Shown here: in pieces, positions 1 through 12,396 of the stretch
Position numbering within the stretch: the first letter of the stretch is position 1
How the letters are laid out: every line of letters begins with the position of its first letter
Origin: Panaeolus papilionaceus
Lineage: Eukaryota > Basidiomycota > Agaricomycetes > Agaricales
NCBI GenBank assembly: GCA_015501605.1
Contig: JADNRZ010000017.1
Location: 310,001 to 374,000, forward strand
DNA length: 64,000 bases
Reading direction: 5' to 3'
Translations under genes and position numbers: made by a program
Notes under the pieces: model-generated
Databases searched by the model: none
What the model was told of the DNA's origin: nothing
What the model saw: the letters and a program-made list of their open reading frames with translations, nothing else

Positions 1-1021
1 CCCTTTATGTCCACTTCAAATTCACGTCGCATCAAATTGGACGAGCGCTGAAATTACGGTTTATCACGATGCAATACTGGAAATTCAAAATGCGTCTATC
101 AGCTGCCTTCAAGCTTCACGATTTGTCCCGAAAATATAATCGACTCATTCTATCTTTGGGTCGTGCTATTATTTACAACTTATCTACACACATGGAAAAT
201 ATACCTTAGATGAAACAATATGTGAAAGCGAAGAGGTCGTTTACGCTGACAAGAGTTTTTATTCGGACGTATGTAGTCTTGAAGGTGCTCTTGGTGCTTC
301 GAGACCTATAAAGGGCCGAACGAGGAGCTTCAAGTGCGGCCTGTGTTGGAAGGCAGTATCGAGCGCATCACGGTCAGCATGTCGTTCGTCCATTCGCCGA
401 TAGCGTTCAATGATGTTTGTCGACGATGGGAATCCAACTGCACTCATGGAGTTAAGACGCAGAGATAAAGAACAGGAACTCTATTGTGCCAGGATTGGAT
501 TGACCTACCTCAAATATCACTCAGGCGATATAAGCGGTCAATTACAATGTAAGGTATCTAAAATTAGTGGCCTTTCCAATTCGTGTTCATTCGGCAGAAG
601 TCTGGACTAGCATGAAGCCTAGTTATGAGTAATACCAGCAGTTGCCAGCTCAAATAATGGCATGGAATATGGGAGCTACAAAGCGCCATGGATACACGGA
701 ACGGAGTGTCGGGAAATGGATCGCGGGTGAAAGAGATGGCCACATGTGGTGCACACTCAACTTGTTTCTCCTGGGCAGATACCAAAAATGCAAGATCGGC
801 TATCTCTTAAAAATTGAGTCCCACATGTAGGTAATCTTTTCACCATTATCATCTGTATATTAATTCCTCCCACTTAAAAAAAACTCCCTTTACCCTCCTA
901 CCTTTAGCTTCGGCGCCACCCCGCTTCATACCCATACTCCCCACCGCAAGGTCACCTCCTAGGTGAAAAGTTTGGGTTTCCTCGAGAGTTGTAACTCGTA
1001 GGAATTTGAATTCTTTTCAAG
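1..1021. other. Upstream region with no supported gene
   Basis: No exon chain or recognisable protein is visible on either strand. Two short overlapping open frames around 259-610 lack splice-consistent extensions and resemble no family I know. The last 150 bases before the permease start are pyrimidine-rich, as is usual for fungal promoters. I identify no specific regulatory site. Confidence 0.5.
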
Positions 1022-3606
1022 ATGGTCGCATTTCTGGAGAATGTCAATAACGCGGTATGTGTTTTCTTTCTGTCGATCATCACATTGCTTGACGCATAAA
1101 CCACTTTTCAGGTCGCGAGATCAGTTGTTGGAAAATGGTTTGCTTTGGAGGGGTCTGGTGCTAAGAAGGAGAGAGTCGGATCCCGTTTCTTCGTATGTGC
1201 TTTCTTAGATGGTATTCTGTCCTGAATGGCTAAGAGTTCAATGCGAAATGTAGACTGAAATACGTGCCGGTTTGACAACATGGGTATGCTCCCACATATT
1301 GACTTTGCTATTCTGATGACTAACCACCATGCATCTTCTTCTACAACCATGTAGGCCGCCATGGCTTATATCGTTCGTTCATTTCCGCGCCATTTCATAT
1401 CTCATTTTCTTATCGCGTCTTTATCTCTAGATTTCCGTGAATGCCTCTATTCTGTCAGATTCAGGAGGAACCTGCGTGTGTCCTACCAACGACACATGCT
1501 TGACCAATGAAGCATATCAGCTCTGCGTGAACGAAGTGCGCCAGGACCTTATCACAGCGACAGCTGCCATATCTGCGCTATCCACTTTTTTGATGGGACT
1601 TCTTGCCAATCTCCCCGTGGGCCTGGCACCTGGTCTCGGGCTCAATGCCTACGTCAGTATTGCGTTGTTCTTCTGATAAGAGCGAGGTCACGCTCCTCCC
1701 CCACCCCGAGTTCGATATTAATGCTTTGGTTGGTTCTTTACAGTTCTCATATTCTGTTGTTGGGTTCCATGGGACTGGTATCATCACTTATCGTGAGGCA
1801 CTTGGCGCAGTGTTTTTGGAGGGGTATGTGGAGCACAAACGTCAATTGGAATGGTTGCGCTGATGGATCTGTTACTGCCAGGTGGATCTTCCTTATCCTA
1901 TCAATCCTTGGTCTTCGACAATGGCTGGTCCGAATTATGCCCCAATCACTGGTGCTTGCTGTCGGAGCTGGTATTGGCTTGTTCATTGCGTATGTTTCAT
2001 GTTTTTGAAAAGGCGCCGTCGTTGTCTGACTAATGGTTTGCTCTTGACAGTTTCATTGGCTTGTGTGAGTACATGTTGAATGAAATTGAAGAAACTCGTT
2101 TGACACGACGTGCTTTTCCTTAGCCAATACTGGACTCGGCGTTGTCGGCGGAGACACAGTCAACCTACTTGGTCTAGGAGGATGCACCCCAGACAGTGAG
2201 TCTCGTTCATCCCCCTCCATTATCATGCACTCATTGTGATGTATAGATTTTTTCGAGGGCCTACCCAACTACTGCGAACGTGGCGTGCTTCGAAGCCCGA
2301 CAATGTGGCTTGGTATCTTTGTCGGCGGAATCTTCACGCTTCTGCTGATGATGTATCGCGTGCGCGGAGCCATTCTCATCGGCATCATCCTCACCTCGAT
2401 CATTTCCTGGCCCCGCCCTACCAGTGTGACCTACTTCCCTCACACTCCTGCTGGAGACGCCTTGTTTGATTACTTCAAGCAAGTTGTTACTTTCCATCGC
2501 ATGAAGAAAGTCCTGAATGTCGTCGATGTAAGTGGTCTCTTTCTCGAACGCCAGAATGAGACTAATCAGTGGTATACAGTTCAATTATGGGTTAGTTTCT
2601 GGATTCATGTGCGAAAGCTGGTATCTTACCTTTGTTCTTGCAGAGATGGAAGGGTGTGGTACGCTTTGATTACATTCCTCTACGTTGACATTCTCGGTAA
2701 GCTCGATTTGCTCCCTGGTCTCGTAGGACCCAGTATTAACCGTCGCCACTCCAGACACGACCGGTACCCTCTATTCAATGGCCAAGTTCGCTGGACTTCG
2801 TGACCCCGTTACCCTTGACTTTGAGGGGTCTTCGATCGCCTACTGCGTCGACGCATTCTCGATCAGCATGGGCGCCCTACTTGGTGTCAGTCCCGTTACG
2901 GCATATGTCGAGAGCGCTACAGGTATTAGTGAGGGAGGCAAAACAGGCCTCACAGCTATCACAGTCGCTATTATGTTCTTCATCTCTGTCTTCTTCGCAC
3001 CTATCTTCGCGTCGATTCCTTCGTGGGCGACTGGTGGTGCGTTGATCATTGTTGGATCCCTTATGATTCGCAAGTGCGTGAATTTTCCTCTTCCTCTCTA
3101 AAAGAGATGTTGGTATTGACGATCTTTTAGTGTGATGGAGATTAACTGGATGTACATTGGTGATGCCGTCCCTGCATTCCTCACTCTTCTCATCATTCCT
3201 TTGACAAAGAAGTAAGCTCATAAACTCTGGAATTCCGTTCTCTCACTAACTCTTATTCCTCGATAGCATCGCATACGGTGTCATCGCTGGAATCATTTCA
3301 TACATGCTCCTCAACGGCATTCCTCTTCTCATCAAGAAACTCAGCGGTGGTCGTATCGTGCCCGCCGACATCGACCAGTCCGAAGCATGGGTCATCCCAC
3401 CCGGTTCTATCATCCCTCTCTGGATGCGCATGCTGGCAGCGAAAGCCACAGGCCAACCCGCGCCCGAACCTCTTTCGACAAAGACGCCTGGTGAAGAAGA
3501 ATCGGAACCTGCGAATAGCTTCGATGAGAAGGACTCGAACTCGAATCAGGCTGGTCAATCGAAAATAGAGACGACGCCGAAGGCGGAGGCTCAGCTTGTT
3601 GCTTGA
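1022..3606 (+). CDS. azgA: AzgA-type adenine/guanine/hypoxanthine permease (NCS2 family)
   Basis: A multi-exon plasma-membrane purine:H+ symporter. The start is ATG 1022, giving an 11-codon first exon ([11 protein letters not shown]) followed by a GTATGT donor. Spliced exons read [12 protein letters not shown], then AAMAYIISVNA, then an extracellular cysteine-rich loop ([12 protein letters not shown]), then [18 protein letters not shown], all hallmarks of the AzgA/GhxP subgroup of the xanthine/uracil permease family. Later exons give hydrophobic segments such as [15 protein letters not shown] and [14 protein letters not shown], and [29 protein letters not shown] matches the substrate-binding region of the family. 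The C-terminal tail is polar and acidic and ends KAEAQLVA. All introns visible are short. The gene looks intact. A fragment of its penultimate exon plus intron is duplicated at 22877-23025, far downstream. The substrate range is inferred from the family. Confidence 0.92.
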
Positions 3607-4282
3607 TTTGATTTGTGTATTTGACATTTAAAACTTTTATTTATTCTAATTACCCCGACATCTATTTCTACTCCTACCCCGATTTTCTTCATCCGAGTTC
3701 CCTTTTTTTCAGGTTTCATGGTGTCATCTTATGAGGGTTTCCAGAATCCACAAGCTCTTAGCTGGTACTAAGGTTCGGCTCAGCTCAAATTCGTTTCAGC
3801 TACATCGGTTGCAGGATTTTGAGCCAAGCCACGGCAACACTAATTAAAGGTCCAATCCTGAATTTGGGGGTTGACTGGTTGTGGAATTTCAACATGACCT
3901 TGAGTTCGTTCGAAAGGAAAGCTCTCTTCAATCCGAGTCGATCTCGATGGTTTTTGGAAAAAATGGTGAAATTTTTGTTTATCAGTTGGAGATATAAGGA
4001 TTTGGAGGTTCGGAGGTCGCTTTTGAACGGATACACTGCAGTCAACTTCGATTTCATTTTCCTTCCCTGCTTTATCTTAGTGGCCCCGCTGCTCATCGCT
4101 CGCTTGCGAAGTGACGGATAATTTCTTCGGCTTATGGGTCATATTGTGACTGCATGCTTGGAAACATCAAGTCGGAGGTGCGAAATGTACTTTATTTGAG
4201 TTCAATATAAAATACGACTTGTCCACCGTTTTGACTCCCCACCACCAACACCACCACCACCACCACCACTACTACTACCATT
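3607..4282. other. Intergenic region between permease and ML-domain gene
   Basis: This stretch holds the permease 3' region and the promoter of the next gene. No open frame here has family resemblance. The last 45 bases before the ATG are a CAC/ACC/ACT trinucleotide run (about 4237-4280), a simple repeat in the presumed 5' untranslated region. Confidence 0.6.
4206..4213 (+). promoter_or_regulatory. TATA-box candidate for ML-domain gene
   Basis: TATAAAAT lies 70 bases upstream of the ATG at 4283, in a position compatible with a core promoter. It is identified by motif and spacing only. Confidence 0.45.
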
Positions 4283-5026
4283 ATGAGGCTCTCATTCGCC
4301 CTCATGTCATCTTTGACCATCCTCTCTGGTGCTTTGGCCTTAACAACCCCTGAGCAACAACCCATGCTCAACCAGGTGTCGCCAGCTGGACAAGTTCACA
4401 CTTACGAAGGCTGGAGCTACACGAATTGTGGTTTGTGAAAATTGCACTCTAACATGAATCTTATGCACACCTTTTCAACAGGTCTTGATACCGATCCTAT
4501 TCAATTTGAATCTATTAAACTCTCTCCAGATCCCCCAAAACCAGGACAGGACCTTACTGTCAAGGTGACAGGATCCACTAAGAAAAACATCAAGGTAAAT
4601 ATGATTAACTCAACATTTCCATTAGTCGTGTCTAACGGCTCAATAGGTTGGCGCTTATGCCGAAATTACCGTCAAGCTTGGTTTAATAAAAATCTTTAAA
4701 AAAGAGGTTGACCTGTGTGAAGAAGCGTAAGTTATTTGTACCCGAACATTACGTCTGGTATACAAACGCTTTTCACAGACGCAAAGCCAATGTCTCCATT
4801 CAATGTCCAATTGAACCTGGCAAATATACCATCGAACATACAGTTGCCATGCCCAAGGAGATTCCCCAAGGTTAGTCATTCCTTTCAGACCACTGATGGG
4901 TACTGATAGCACATCATAGCCAAATTTACTGTGGGGGTCCGAGCATACACGGTGGATCATGATGACCTCTTCTGCCTTGCTTTTATGGTTGACTTCATGA
5001 AGCGCCCTTTCTTTCAGAAGTTCTAG
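4283..5026 (+). CDS. Secreted ML-domain (NPC2/phosphatidylglycerol-phosphatidylinositol transfer-like) protein
   Basis: The protein is about 170 residues. The first 19 residues (MRLSFALMSSLTILSGALA) form a signal peptide. The rest follows the ML/NPC2 beta-sandwich pattern: YTNCG near the start of the mature domain, IQFESIKLSPDPPKPGQDL, VTGSTKKNIKVGAYAEITVK, VDLCEEARKANVSIQCPIEPGKY, and a C-terminal FCLAF. Four cysteines (TNC, DLC, IQC, FC) are consistent with two conserved disulfides. Introns lie after YTNC, after NIK, after EEA and after EIPQ. Fungal NPC2-like proteins bind sterols or phospholipids in the vacuole or secretory pathway; that role is inferred from the family. The stop lies only 20 bases before the terminus of the large transposon that begins at 5046, so the element may sit in this gene's 3' region. 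Confidence 0.88.
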
Positions 5027-5045
5027 TAAGAGTAGTCAAGGGCCA

Positions 5046-5073
5046 CAGATGTCGCATAATTCGCACGCGCGTT
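5046..5073 (+). repeat. Left terminal inverted repeat of the 17 kb element
   Basis: It begins CAGATGTCGCA and continues through TTCGCACGC to CGTT. It matches the reverse complement of 22209-22236 at 25 of 28 positions, and the sequences diverge inward from there. Confidence 0.85.
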
Positions 5074-5230
5074 GTAACACTCGAATTGTTACATGCGTGA
5101 TGTGATAGTGTTGTCACATCACCATTTTGGTCGTAACGCAGTAACTGGTGCTGTAACATTTTCCAACAGAACAAGTGGTGTTACAATGATTGAGCTGTGT
5201 GACAACGGCGTTGGGGTGACATTACAATAT
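5071..5230. repeat. Left subterminal motif cluster (TTGTAAC/GTTACAATG)
   Basis: Copies or near-copies in both orientations lie near 5072 (TTGTAAC), 5087 (TTGTTACATG), 5132 (CGTAAC), 5151 (CTGTAACATT), 5180 (GTTACAATG) and 5220 (ATTACAAT). Similar clusters near the ends of CACTA-type elements bind transposase; that role is inferred here. Confidence 0.65.
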
Positions 5231-5368
5231 CAACCACACTTGCCACAGCCATCAACGATCTCAAGGTCTTCCCCATCATCCTACAAGTGTATAATTGCTG
5301 TCTGTACAACACATACTCTGTACATTGTACAATTATCGCTATTTATTCATTATCCTGTGAAAATAGCC

Positions 5369-8300
5369 ATGTCCAGCACGAAGCTCAAACAATCCAAACG
5401 TTCATTACCATCATCACAAGACTCTGACTCTCACCATAGTACAGAGAGCGATACTAGCAACCTCTTCGAATGCAAGCTCCAGTACTGTCACCGTGTCTTT
5501 AATTCCAAGAAGTCGCTCACTATACATGCACGGTCATGTGCAGAGAAGGAATCCAATAGGATTCGAGATCGTCTGCTGGAAGAGGAAGCAAGGATGAGGG
5601 ATCAGGTCAAGCTCACACATCTACCAGAAAGTATGTGTTCTTCATGTGTATCAGCTAAGCATCGACATGCAGCTAACAGCACTTACAGAACGAAAGGCCC
5701 CTTCAACAAGCAAGTGGGATGACCCCTCCTTGCAGGCCTCGACCAACAAAAGATCAGCTGTTGATCTTGAAAACCAACCCTCACTCTTCCCCTGTACGCC
5801 CTAACTCCTTAATGATTTGAACGTGCCAAATTGACATTAATTTTCTTTTATAAGTGGAACCTCGCTCTACAAATCCCAAGGTCCAACATGGTTCTCAAGC
5901 GCGCTCAAAGAGAGGTCTTGGTGGGAACGGTGGTGCACAGAATGAGAGGGCAGGCCAGCAAGCACAGGGTATGCAAATTTTTGCTAAGAATCACTGCATT
6001 GTTGTCTAACTAACTCTTGCCATTAGCTCAGCCTCCACATCCTGTCGAGGGGCAAAAGGATAGCTTTAAGACTGACTTCCACCCACATAGTCGCCGAAAA
6101 GCTACCTTCGAAGCTTTTGAGGCATTTGGCCAGAAGCAAAAGGAGCCTGATAATCAGCAACCGTCAAACCTCCCCACTTACATTACCAAATCAAACCCTT
6201 GGCTCCCTTTCAGGTCTCGTGCTGCCTTCGAGTTTGCTGAGCTCACACTCCATACCGCCCTCACTGATGGAGAAATCGATAAGCTCATCAAGATTGTCGA
6301 GAAACTTGTCAGTGAGAAGGATTCCTTTTCTGTTGTTGATTGCCAGGATCTACGCCAGACCTGGGTTGCAGCATCAGAGAAGCGCACACGGGTAGTACCT
6401 CGTCCTTTCGCAACATAGATATTATCATTATTTCTAATAATATATGTTTAGTTTGAGCGTGTAACGCTAGATATTTCGCTTGGACCCATTGAGCAGAAAG
6501 TGGATTTCTGGTACTGGGACCTCTGGAGTTGCATTACCGACATTGTCACTGATCCTCTTCTTGCCCCCCATTTTGTCTGGGACGCTTGCCAACATTCAAA
6601 ACATGATGGTGATAATTATGTTCAGTTTTTTGATGAACCCTGGACTGCTGATCGTTTCTGGGATTTTCAGGTATATTCATATGGTTTATCTCTATGATGT
6701 AAAGTATCGCTAACTAAGACTTACATACATTAGTCATTATTACCAGATTCTGCAGAAGCTAAACCCCTTGGTCTCATTTTATATGCAGACACAACCCTGC
6801 TCTCTTCCTTCGGTACTGAAAAGGGACATCCTGTCATTCTTCACTGCGCAAATTTACCATCTGAAATCCGTAACAGTGATGGTATTGGTGGGGGCATTGT
6901 CGTTGGATGGCTGCCAATGGTGTGTTCAGATGATATGCCATGCATGCAATATAATTTCTCACTCTTGTTCTATAGCTGGAGTCCATAGAAACATCTCGAA
7001 ACAAACCAGAACTTGCCAACTTCAAGAGGCTTGCTTGGCATGAATGCTTTAGGGTACTCCTTCAAAAACTCAGACAACCTTCGCAGCATGGCAAATACGT
7101 TCAATGTGGAGATGAAATACAACGGCAATTATTTCCATTCATTGTGATCCTCTGCTCTGACTATGAGGAACAGTGCGTCCTTTTGTTATGTTAAATCCAA
7201 TAATAATAAGCTGATTCCAATTATATTATAGGGCGGTAATGGCTCTCATACGCGGTCATTTGGGCCATTACCCATGCCCTGTCTGTCTTGTCCATACTGA
7301 TAGCCAAGGCGATATTGTCAAGGGACAATGGCCATATCGCGATGTCGAAAAAACCAAAGAGCTTGTCAAGGCTTATAGGCAGGCAAAATCTTCCACTGAC
7401 ATTATCGAAGCAGACAAGGCATTGCAAAGGCAAGGACTTCGAGGTATCAAGGTGTGTTCAATTTAACTTCTTGTGATACTTAGATTCTCGCATATTCAGG
7501 ACTTTGATTAGAATGCATTCTGGAATGTCAACTTTAGCGATCCATTTGCAGCACTTTCCTGGGATCGCATGCACAATTATGCCCTTGGATTAGGAGGAAA
7601 GCACATCTTGCCTCGGATCATCAAGCATCTCAGAGATCTCCCAGGACGACAACCAGCAGCTCTTGCTGATACTCAGTAAGTCAATGTCTTGTTTCGAATA
7701 TGCTTTATAGTTAATGCATATAATTTATGATAGGATTGACATGCTCCCTCGCTGGCAGAATCTTTATCACTTTTCAAAGGCATTAGATATCGACTTTTCT
7801 GATGCTCGAAAATTCGAGGATTTAATGAAGGTAAATTAAACTTTTGGCGCTTTTGATGATGCTATTTAAACTTAACTGATATAAACTTCTGTCTGCTTTT
7901 ACTTAGATCATTCTGTTTGTTACCCATAATATTATGTACACAGGAAATTCAACATATCTTGAGAAAAAAGGCATGCAGTTACTCCTTGTCCTTCGGTCAT
8001 ATCAATGGTTAGACTACCTGGCATCCTTGGATGTTCATACGGAGGGGACATTAAAGATGATCACTGGCGAGCTCAAAACATATGGAGAACGGTTAGATGT
8101 ATGTATTTTTGTTGTGATTAGACGACTATTGATTTAATGATTTACAGAAATATATCAAAATCACCAGCGAGAAAGACTGGAACTTCCCAAAAAATCACAT
8201 ACACCTGCACATGGTTCGCGACATTCAGCAGAAAGGTGTAACAAAGAACTATAACACCAAGTATAATGAAGCTATGCACGGTCGTCTGAAGGAGTCATAC

Positions 8301-9272
8301 CAGTTTCGAGGTCATTTTAGGGAGGTTGCCAACTATGTATGTTATAAGAACTTCCTATATTTTTCAACGCTAATATCTTATGTGGAAATGATAAAATCAT
8401 AGATTCTCAAAGCAGAAGAATTTATGGACGCTTCAGAATACATCCGTCGACTTATCAACGCAGCAGATGCAATTGCAGAGGAGAAGATTCGGATGGAGGA
8501 GGAAGATGCCAGCGAAAAGGGAAAAGAAAAAGAAAAAGAAGATGACAAATCTCAATCAAAGAAGCCATCCCAACAACAGCGCGCTCCAATTTCAATTGCC
8601 AACATATACATGGGAGCGTCTGAGAAGCCACTGTCAATAAATGATATCGAACAGAAGAGTCTGGCAATAGATCGATTCATGGCTAACTTCGGAGTAAATT
8701 TGCGAAAGTTTCTCCAAGGACATTCAGATTTCAAGAGCGTTGCATCATCATTGGATCAATCAACTAGGGTATATATTCTCATATATTTTCTTACAATTAT
8801 AGCTGATATATTCTTCTGTGTGTTCCAGATCACCGAATACCGATTCCTCAAGGTTTTCTATGAATGCAAGGTCACCTGGAGAAAAGAGACAGATTTTCTC
8901 CAGTGTAGCCCCGCATTTTTCAATCGGCCCCGTTACGATTCCATTATGTATAACACCGGAAATACACCAGGCTTTGGCCGTCTCAAATTCCTATTCGCAT
9001 TTACCATTGCTGATACAACCTACCCAGTGGCACTAATCTGGCGTTTTACTCTCCGTCCAAGAACAAGCAAATTTATTGAAGAGAAAGATAAATCACTTCA
9101 ATTTATCCGACTCCGACAATTGGAAACATTTGAATTCATTCCTGTTCGATCTATTATTCGGGGTGTTCTTCTATTTCCTGCTTTTGATATTGAGAGCGAC
9201 TATCTACTCTTTGATGTTCTTGATCAGGATATGGGACTTCGGGCGAAAGACCTCTATAACTCCTTCCAGTAG
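5369..9272 (+). CDS. Plavaka-type transposase
   Basis: A spliced gene starting at ATG 5369 with many short introns. Residues about 30-55 form a Cys/His finger (FECKLQYCHRVFNSKKSLTIH, then C). A basic linker follows, then the Plavaka core: NPWLPFRSRAAFEFAEL, VDFWYWDLWSCITDIVTDP, LGLILYADTTLLSSFGTEKG, WHECFRVLLQ, VILCSDYEEQAVMALIRG, YPCPVCLVHTDSQGD, NVNFSDPFAALSWDRMHNY and YNEAMHGRLKESYQFRGHF. Candidate catalytic acids are D in LYADTT, D in LCSDYE and E in YNEAMHG, in the order expected of a DDE transposase of the Plavaka/CMC group; they are assigned by eye. The C-terminus is a polar domain ending DLYNSFQ. Each exon joins in frame and I see no stop or frameshift, so the gene may be functional. 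It lies just inside the left terminal repeat. Confidence 0.85.
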
Positions 9273-9559
9273 GACGACACTGAAGGTATAAATTCACCTA
9301 TAATCTTCTGTAATGCTTGCCAACTACTCTTGCTTCTGCTAGGTTTTAAACACCACACCCCTCCTTCGCTTAGTTTGCTTACTCGACATCCATACACTTA
9401 CATTTCATTATCCTCTCCCCCACTCAATTTCCACCCCAACCTACTGTTTGGACTCCATATCGTCTGGTATGTGGTATTTAATTTGTCTGAGCTGGCATAA
9501 ATTGACAATGTGATCTGCCGTCATTTTCTTGTTTCTGTCTTATCGTCTAGGTCTACACC
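9273..9559. promoter_or_regulatory. Spacer between transposase and accessory ORF
   Basis: It is C/T-rich upstream of the accessory gene. A TCTAG acceptor-like site (9547-9550) lies 9 bases before the accessory ATG, so a 5' untranslated intron is possible. Confidence 0.4.
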
Positions 9560-11976
9560 ATGCCAGGAGCATCATCAAGACCACACAAGCGACCAGTTCA
9601 ACATTATGACTCTGATGAGAAGAGCGCATCATCTTCTGAACCAGAGTCTGATTATGGCATCCAACCTACTGGTGCCCAACGTAACAAAGGCCACCCATCT
9701 TCAACCGATCCAACCGATCAAGTCAATGAACTTCAACGAGTAAGTTTTATTCTAATTTTTGTGATACATTTTTGTGATATTTTTATGCTATAGCTCCTCA
9801 AGGAAAGTGAACTGCGCCTCCAGCAGGTCGAGAAAACCCAGAAAGAACTTGCTGCTAAAGTAGCAGAGCAATCAAGAGACGTCCAAACTGAGAGTCGAAG
9901 TCGAAACCGGCAGAAGCGAGAGGCCAAGAAGTCATCAACCAGGACTAAGCCCAACTCTTCCAGTTCTTCGAAACACAGGATGGCACAACAACAGCATGCA
10001 CGGCCTGCTTCATCATCATCTCATTCTCCATCCCCTCCACCTCCTCCATCCTGTCGTACCACCAGAATGAAACATTCTCCAAATGCCGATTCTCTTATCA
10101 CTCCAAAAATCGAAGATCAAATTCGCCTCTATGCTCGAAAATTCTTTGTCATGAACGAAATTACAATCTGCTCAGATGCCTTCGCACCACTACCCAGTAA
10201 CCCAGATGAAATCATAGAGGTGGATGCCATTGATCGCTATCTGGACGAAGAGAGTGCACTCCAGGGCTTAATCAGCGAGCTACATGCTGTCGTTCCCAAA
10301 GAGCTCCATGAGCTGATGGAAAAATACTCAGGATTTGCAGACGAGGTGCGCTTTTCAGACTTACCTATTTACCACCTAGTATCCATGCTAATGTGATTTA
10401 CAATTAGTTTCTACATGCTCATGGCAACATTCGTCGGTCAATAATTCACCAGCTTCGTGCAGAAACAGCTGGGGGGATTTTTGAAAAACCACAAAGGTTT
10501 TACCATTATGACTATGACTGGCAAAACAATACAGAGTTCGCCATGTTACTCCGACCATTCCCAAAAGATATGCCTAGGTTCAGAAAGACTGGTGTACTTC
10601 TCTATCCTCCTATTCTTTTCAAGGAGAAAAAGCGCAACATGAAGGATTTCTTATTTGCGCCAGAGGTGCCATGGGTATGTAATATATTATATATCTAATC
10701 GTTTATCATTAAAACTGGTTTCTCCTCTAGGTTCTAAGGACGATTCTTTTTGGTCCCAGCTCACTCACTAAAAAGAAACCGTCGAAGCATTCAAATGCAT
10801 ACAAGTGGAGTTTGAAAGGTGTTACTCCAGGCGCCATTGCCCTTGCAGCAGTCCTTGTACGCCCTTTTAACCTTGCCAACAATAATCATCAGAATTGCTA
10901 ACTTTATGTTAGACCATCTTTCTACACTCAACTGATCGACATTTTGAGGCTGTTGGTGGTATTTCTGGCTTTCAGTATGCGCAAATGCATTCTCGTTTCA
11001 AGCAGCTCATCAACCAAGGCCTGGATAAAAATCCTGATCATTTTAAAAAACTTGTAAAGTTTTTCAACGATCAGGTTTTCATTTATGGTTCGGCATCCTC
11101 ACTAAAGGCTGGTAACGATCTGTTGGATGACAGTGATGGTGATGTTGACTTCTCCGACGGCATTGATGAAGCGATCAATGCCATCGGAGAAGACAATCAG
11201 GATCAGGATGAGGACAATGATGATGATGATGGTGGCTGGAGTCGGGGTGATCTCAGCATCATAAAGCATGGAGATAATGATGAGGCTATTGATGCCAATG
11301 AATGTAGCGAGTCTGATGCAGAAGCGCCGGCTGACACCCCAATGGAGGATGCCAATGCCAATCTCGTAAGCTTAATTATACTCTATTCTTCATTATTTTC
11401 AATTACTAATATAAATACTTAGGATATTCTAACGCCAGACAAGATTACACCAATTACTCTCTCTTACCATCCACCTGAGATCCTGACCAACAATTCTACA
11501 ACCCATCATTTCTCTCTTTCTCCTGCCATGACTGGCATGTCAGGCTCCAGTGAATCGCCATCTCCTGCCTATCAACTATCTCTTGAATCTAGCTATAGCC
11601 AACCAAAGCATCAGGTCCATTGGACAGCATCAACTTGGTCATCGACTTCACCTTCCACTCCTTCTAGCCAGGATCCTTTGTTGTCTATCCCATCACACCC
11701 ATCACAAGTGACAGGCAGCAGGGACAAGGTAAAAGGAAAGGCCAAGGCCACAGCATCAACAAAAGCACTGAAGGCCCAGAGAAAGCTGCAACTTGAAGAC
11801 AAAGCATCTTCTATGGACGATCATTCTGTGGTGCCAGAGCTTGGAACTCAACAGCAGAGTAAGTGAGATGATAAAACTCAATGACATTATTATCTGATAT
11901 TTTATCACCAGATGCCCCTTCAGGCCGTCGAGGAAGATCGGCTGCAGGCACATCTTCCAAACCACCAGCAGCATGA
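9560..11976 (+). CDS. Transposon accessory protein of unknown function (DUF6532-like core, acidic tail)
   Basis: A spliced gene on the same strand as the transposase. The N-terminus is Ser-rich with a short Leu/Gln coiled coil (LLKESELRLQQVEKTQKEL), then a basic region and a proline run. The core reads KIEDQIRLYARKFFVMNEIT, then DRYLDEESALQGLISELHAVVPKE, FLHAHGNIRRSIIHQLRAETA, TGVLLYPPILFKE, and VTPGAIALAAVLTIFLHSTD followed by FKQLINQGLDKNPDHFKKLVKFFNDQVF. This resembles the uncharacterised DUF6532-type proteins common in agaric genomes and around their transposons; that assignment is from memory. It is followed by an Asp/Glu-rich stretch (about 11130-11260) and a Ser/Pro/Lys tail. Exons join in frame to TGA at 11974. 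A role in transposition or DNA binding is only a guess from position. Confidence 0.7.
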
Positions 11977-12396
11977 TTTTAGACATGGTGTTATCAAGAC
12001 AACTTTGTAGCGTATGACAAATGAACCAACCATAATTAATTTTTGTTAATTTTTGTGCATAAATTCTTTTGGTGCGATGAATGAACAGATTATGAGTCGT
12101 TGAGTTTTATTATCCTGGGCAAGAGCGAAAAGCGAGGACGGCTAAATCCCCTCGCTTATTGCTCTCTCCCCACCTAACAAAACCAGTTGAATCGTGAGCA
12201 AGGGAAGGATGAAAAGGGAGGCGGGTGGGTAAAACCAAAAATTGACAAATCTCAAATACCACCACGTGGGAGGGCAAAATAATTACATTCCTTTTGGAAC
12301 TGCGACTAGGAATAGTGACTACGCACAGAAGTATCTGTGGCGAGATTGACAGCTGTATTTCTCGGGATAGATACATAATACCAGATACAATCTGAT

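Noticed and set aside
259..610. Overlapping frames upstream of the permease
   Set aside because: Each is about 60-66 codons, antiparallel, with no splice extension and no recognisable motif.
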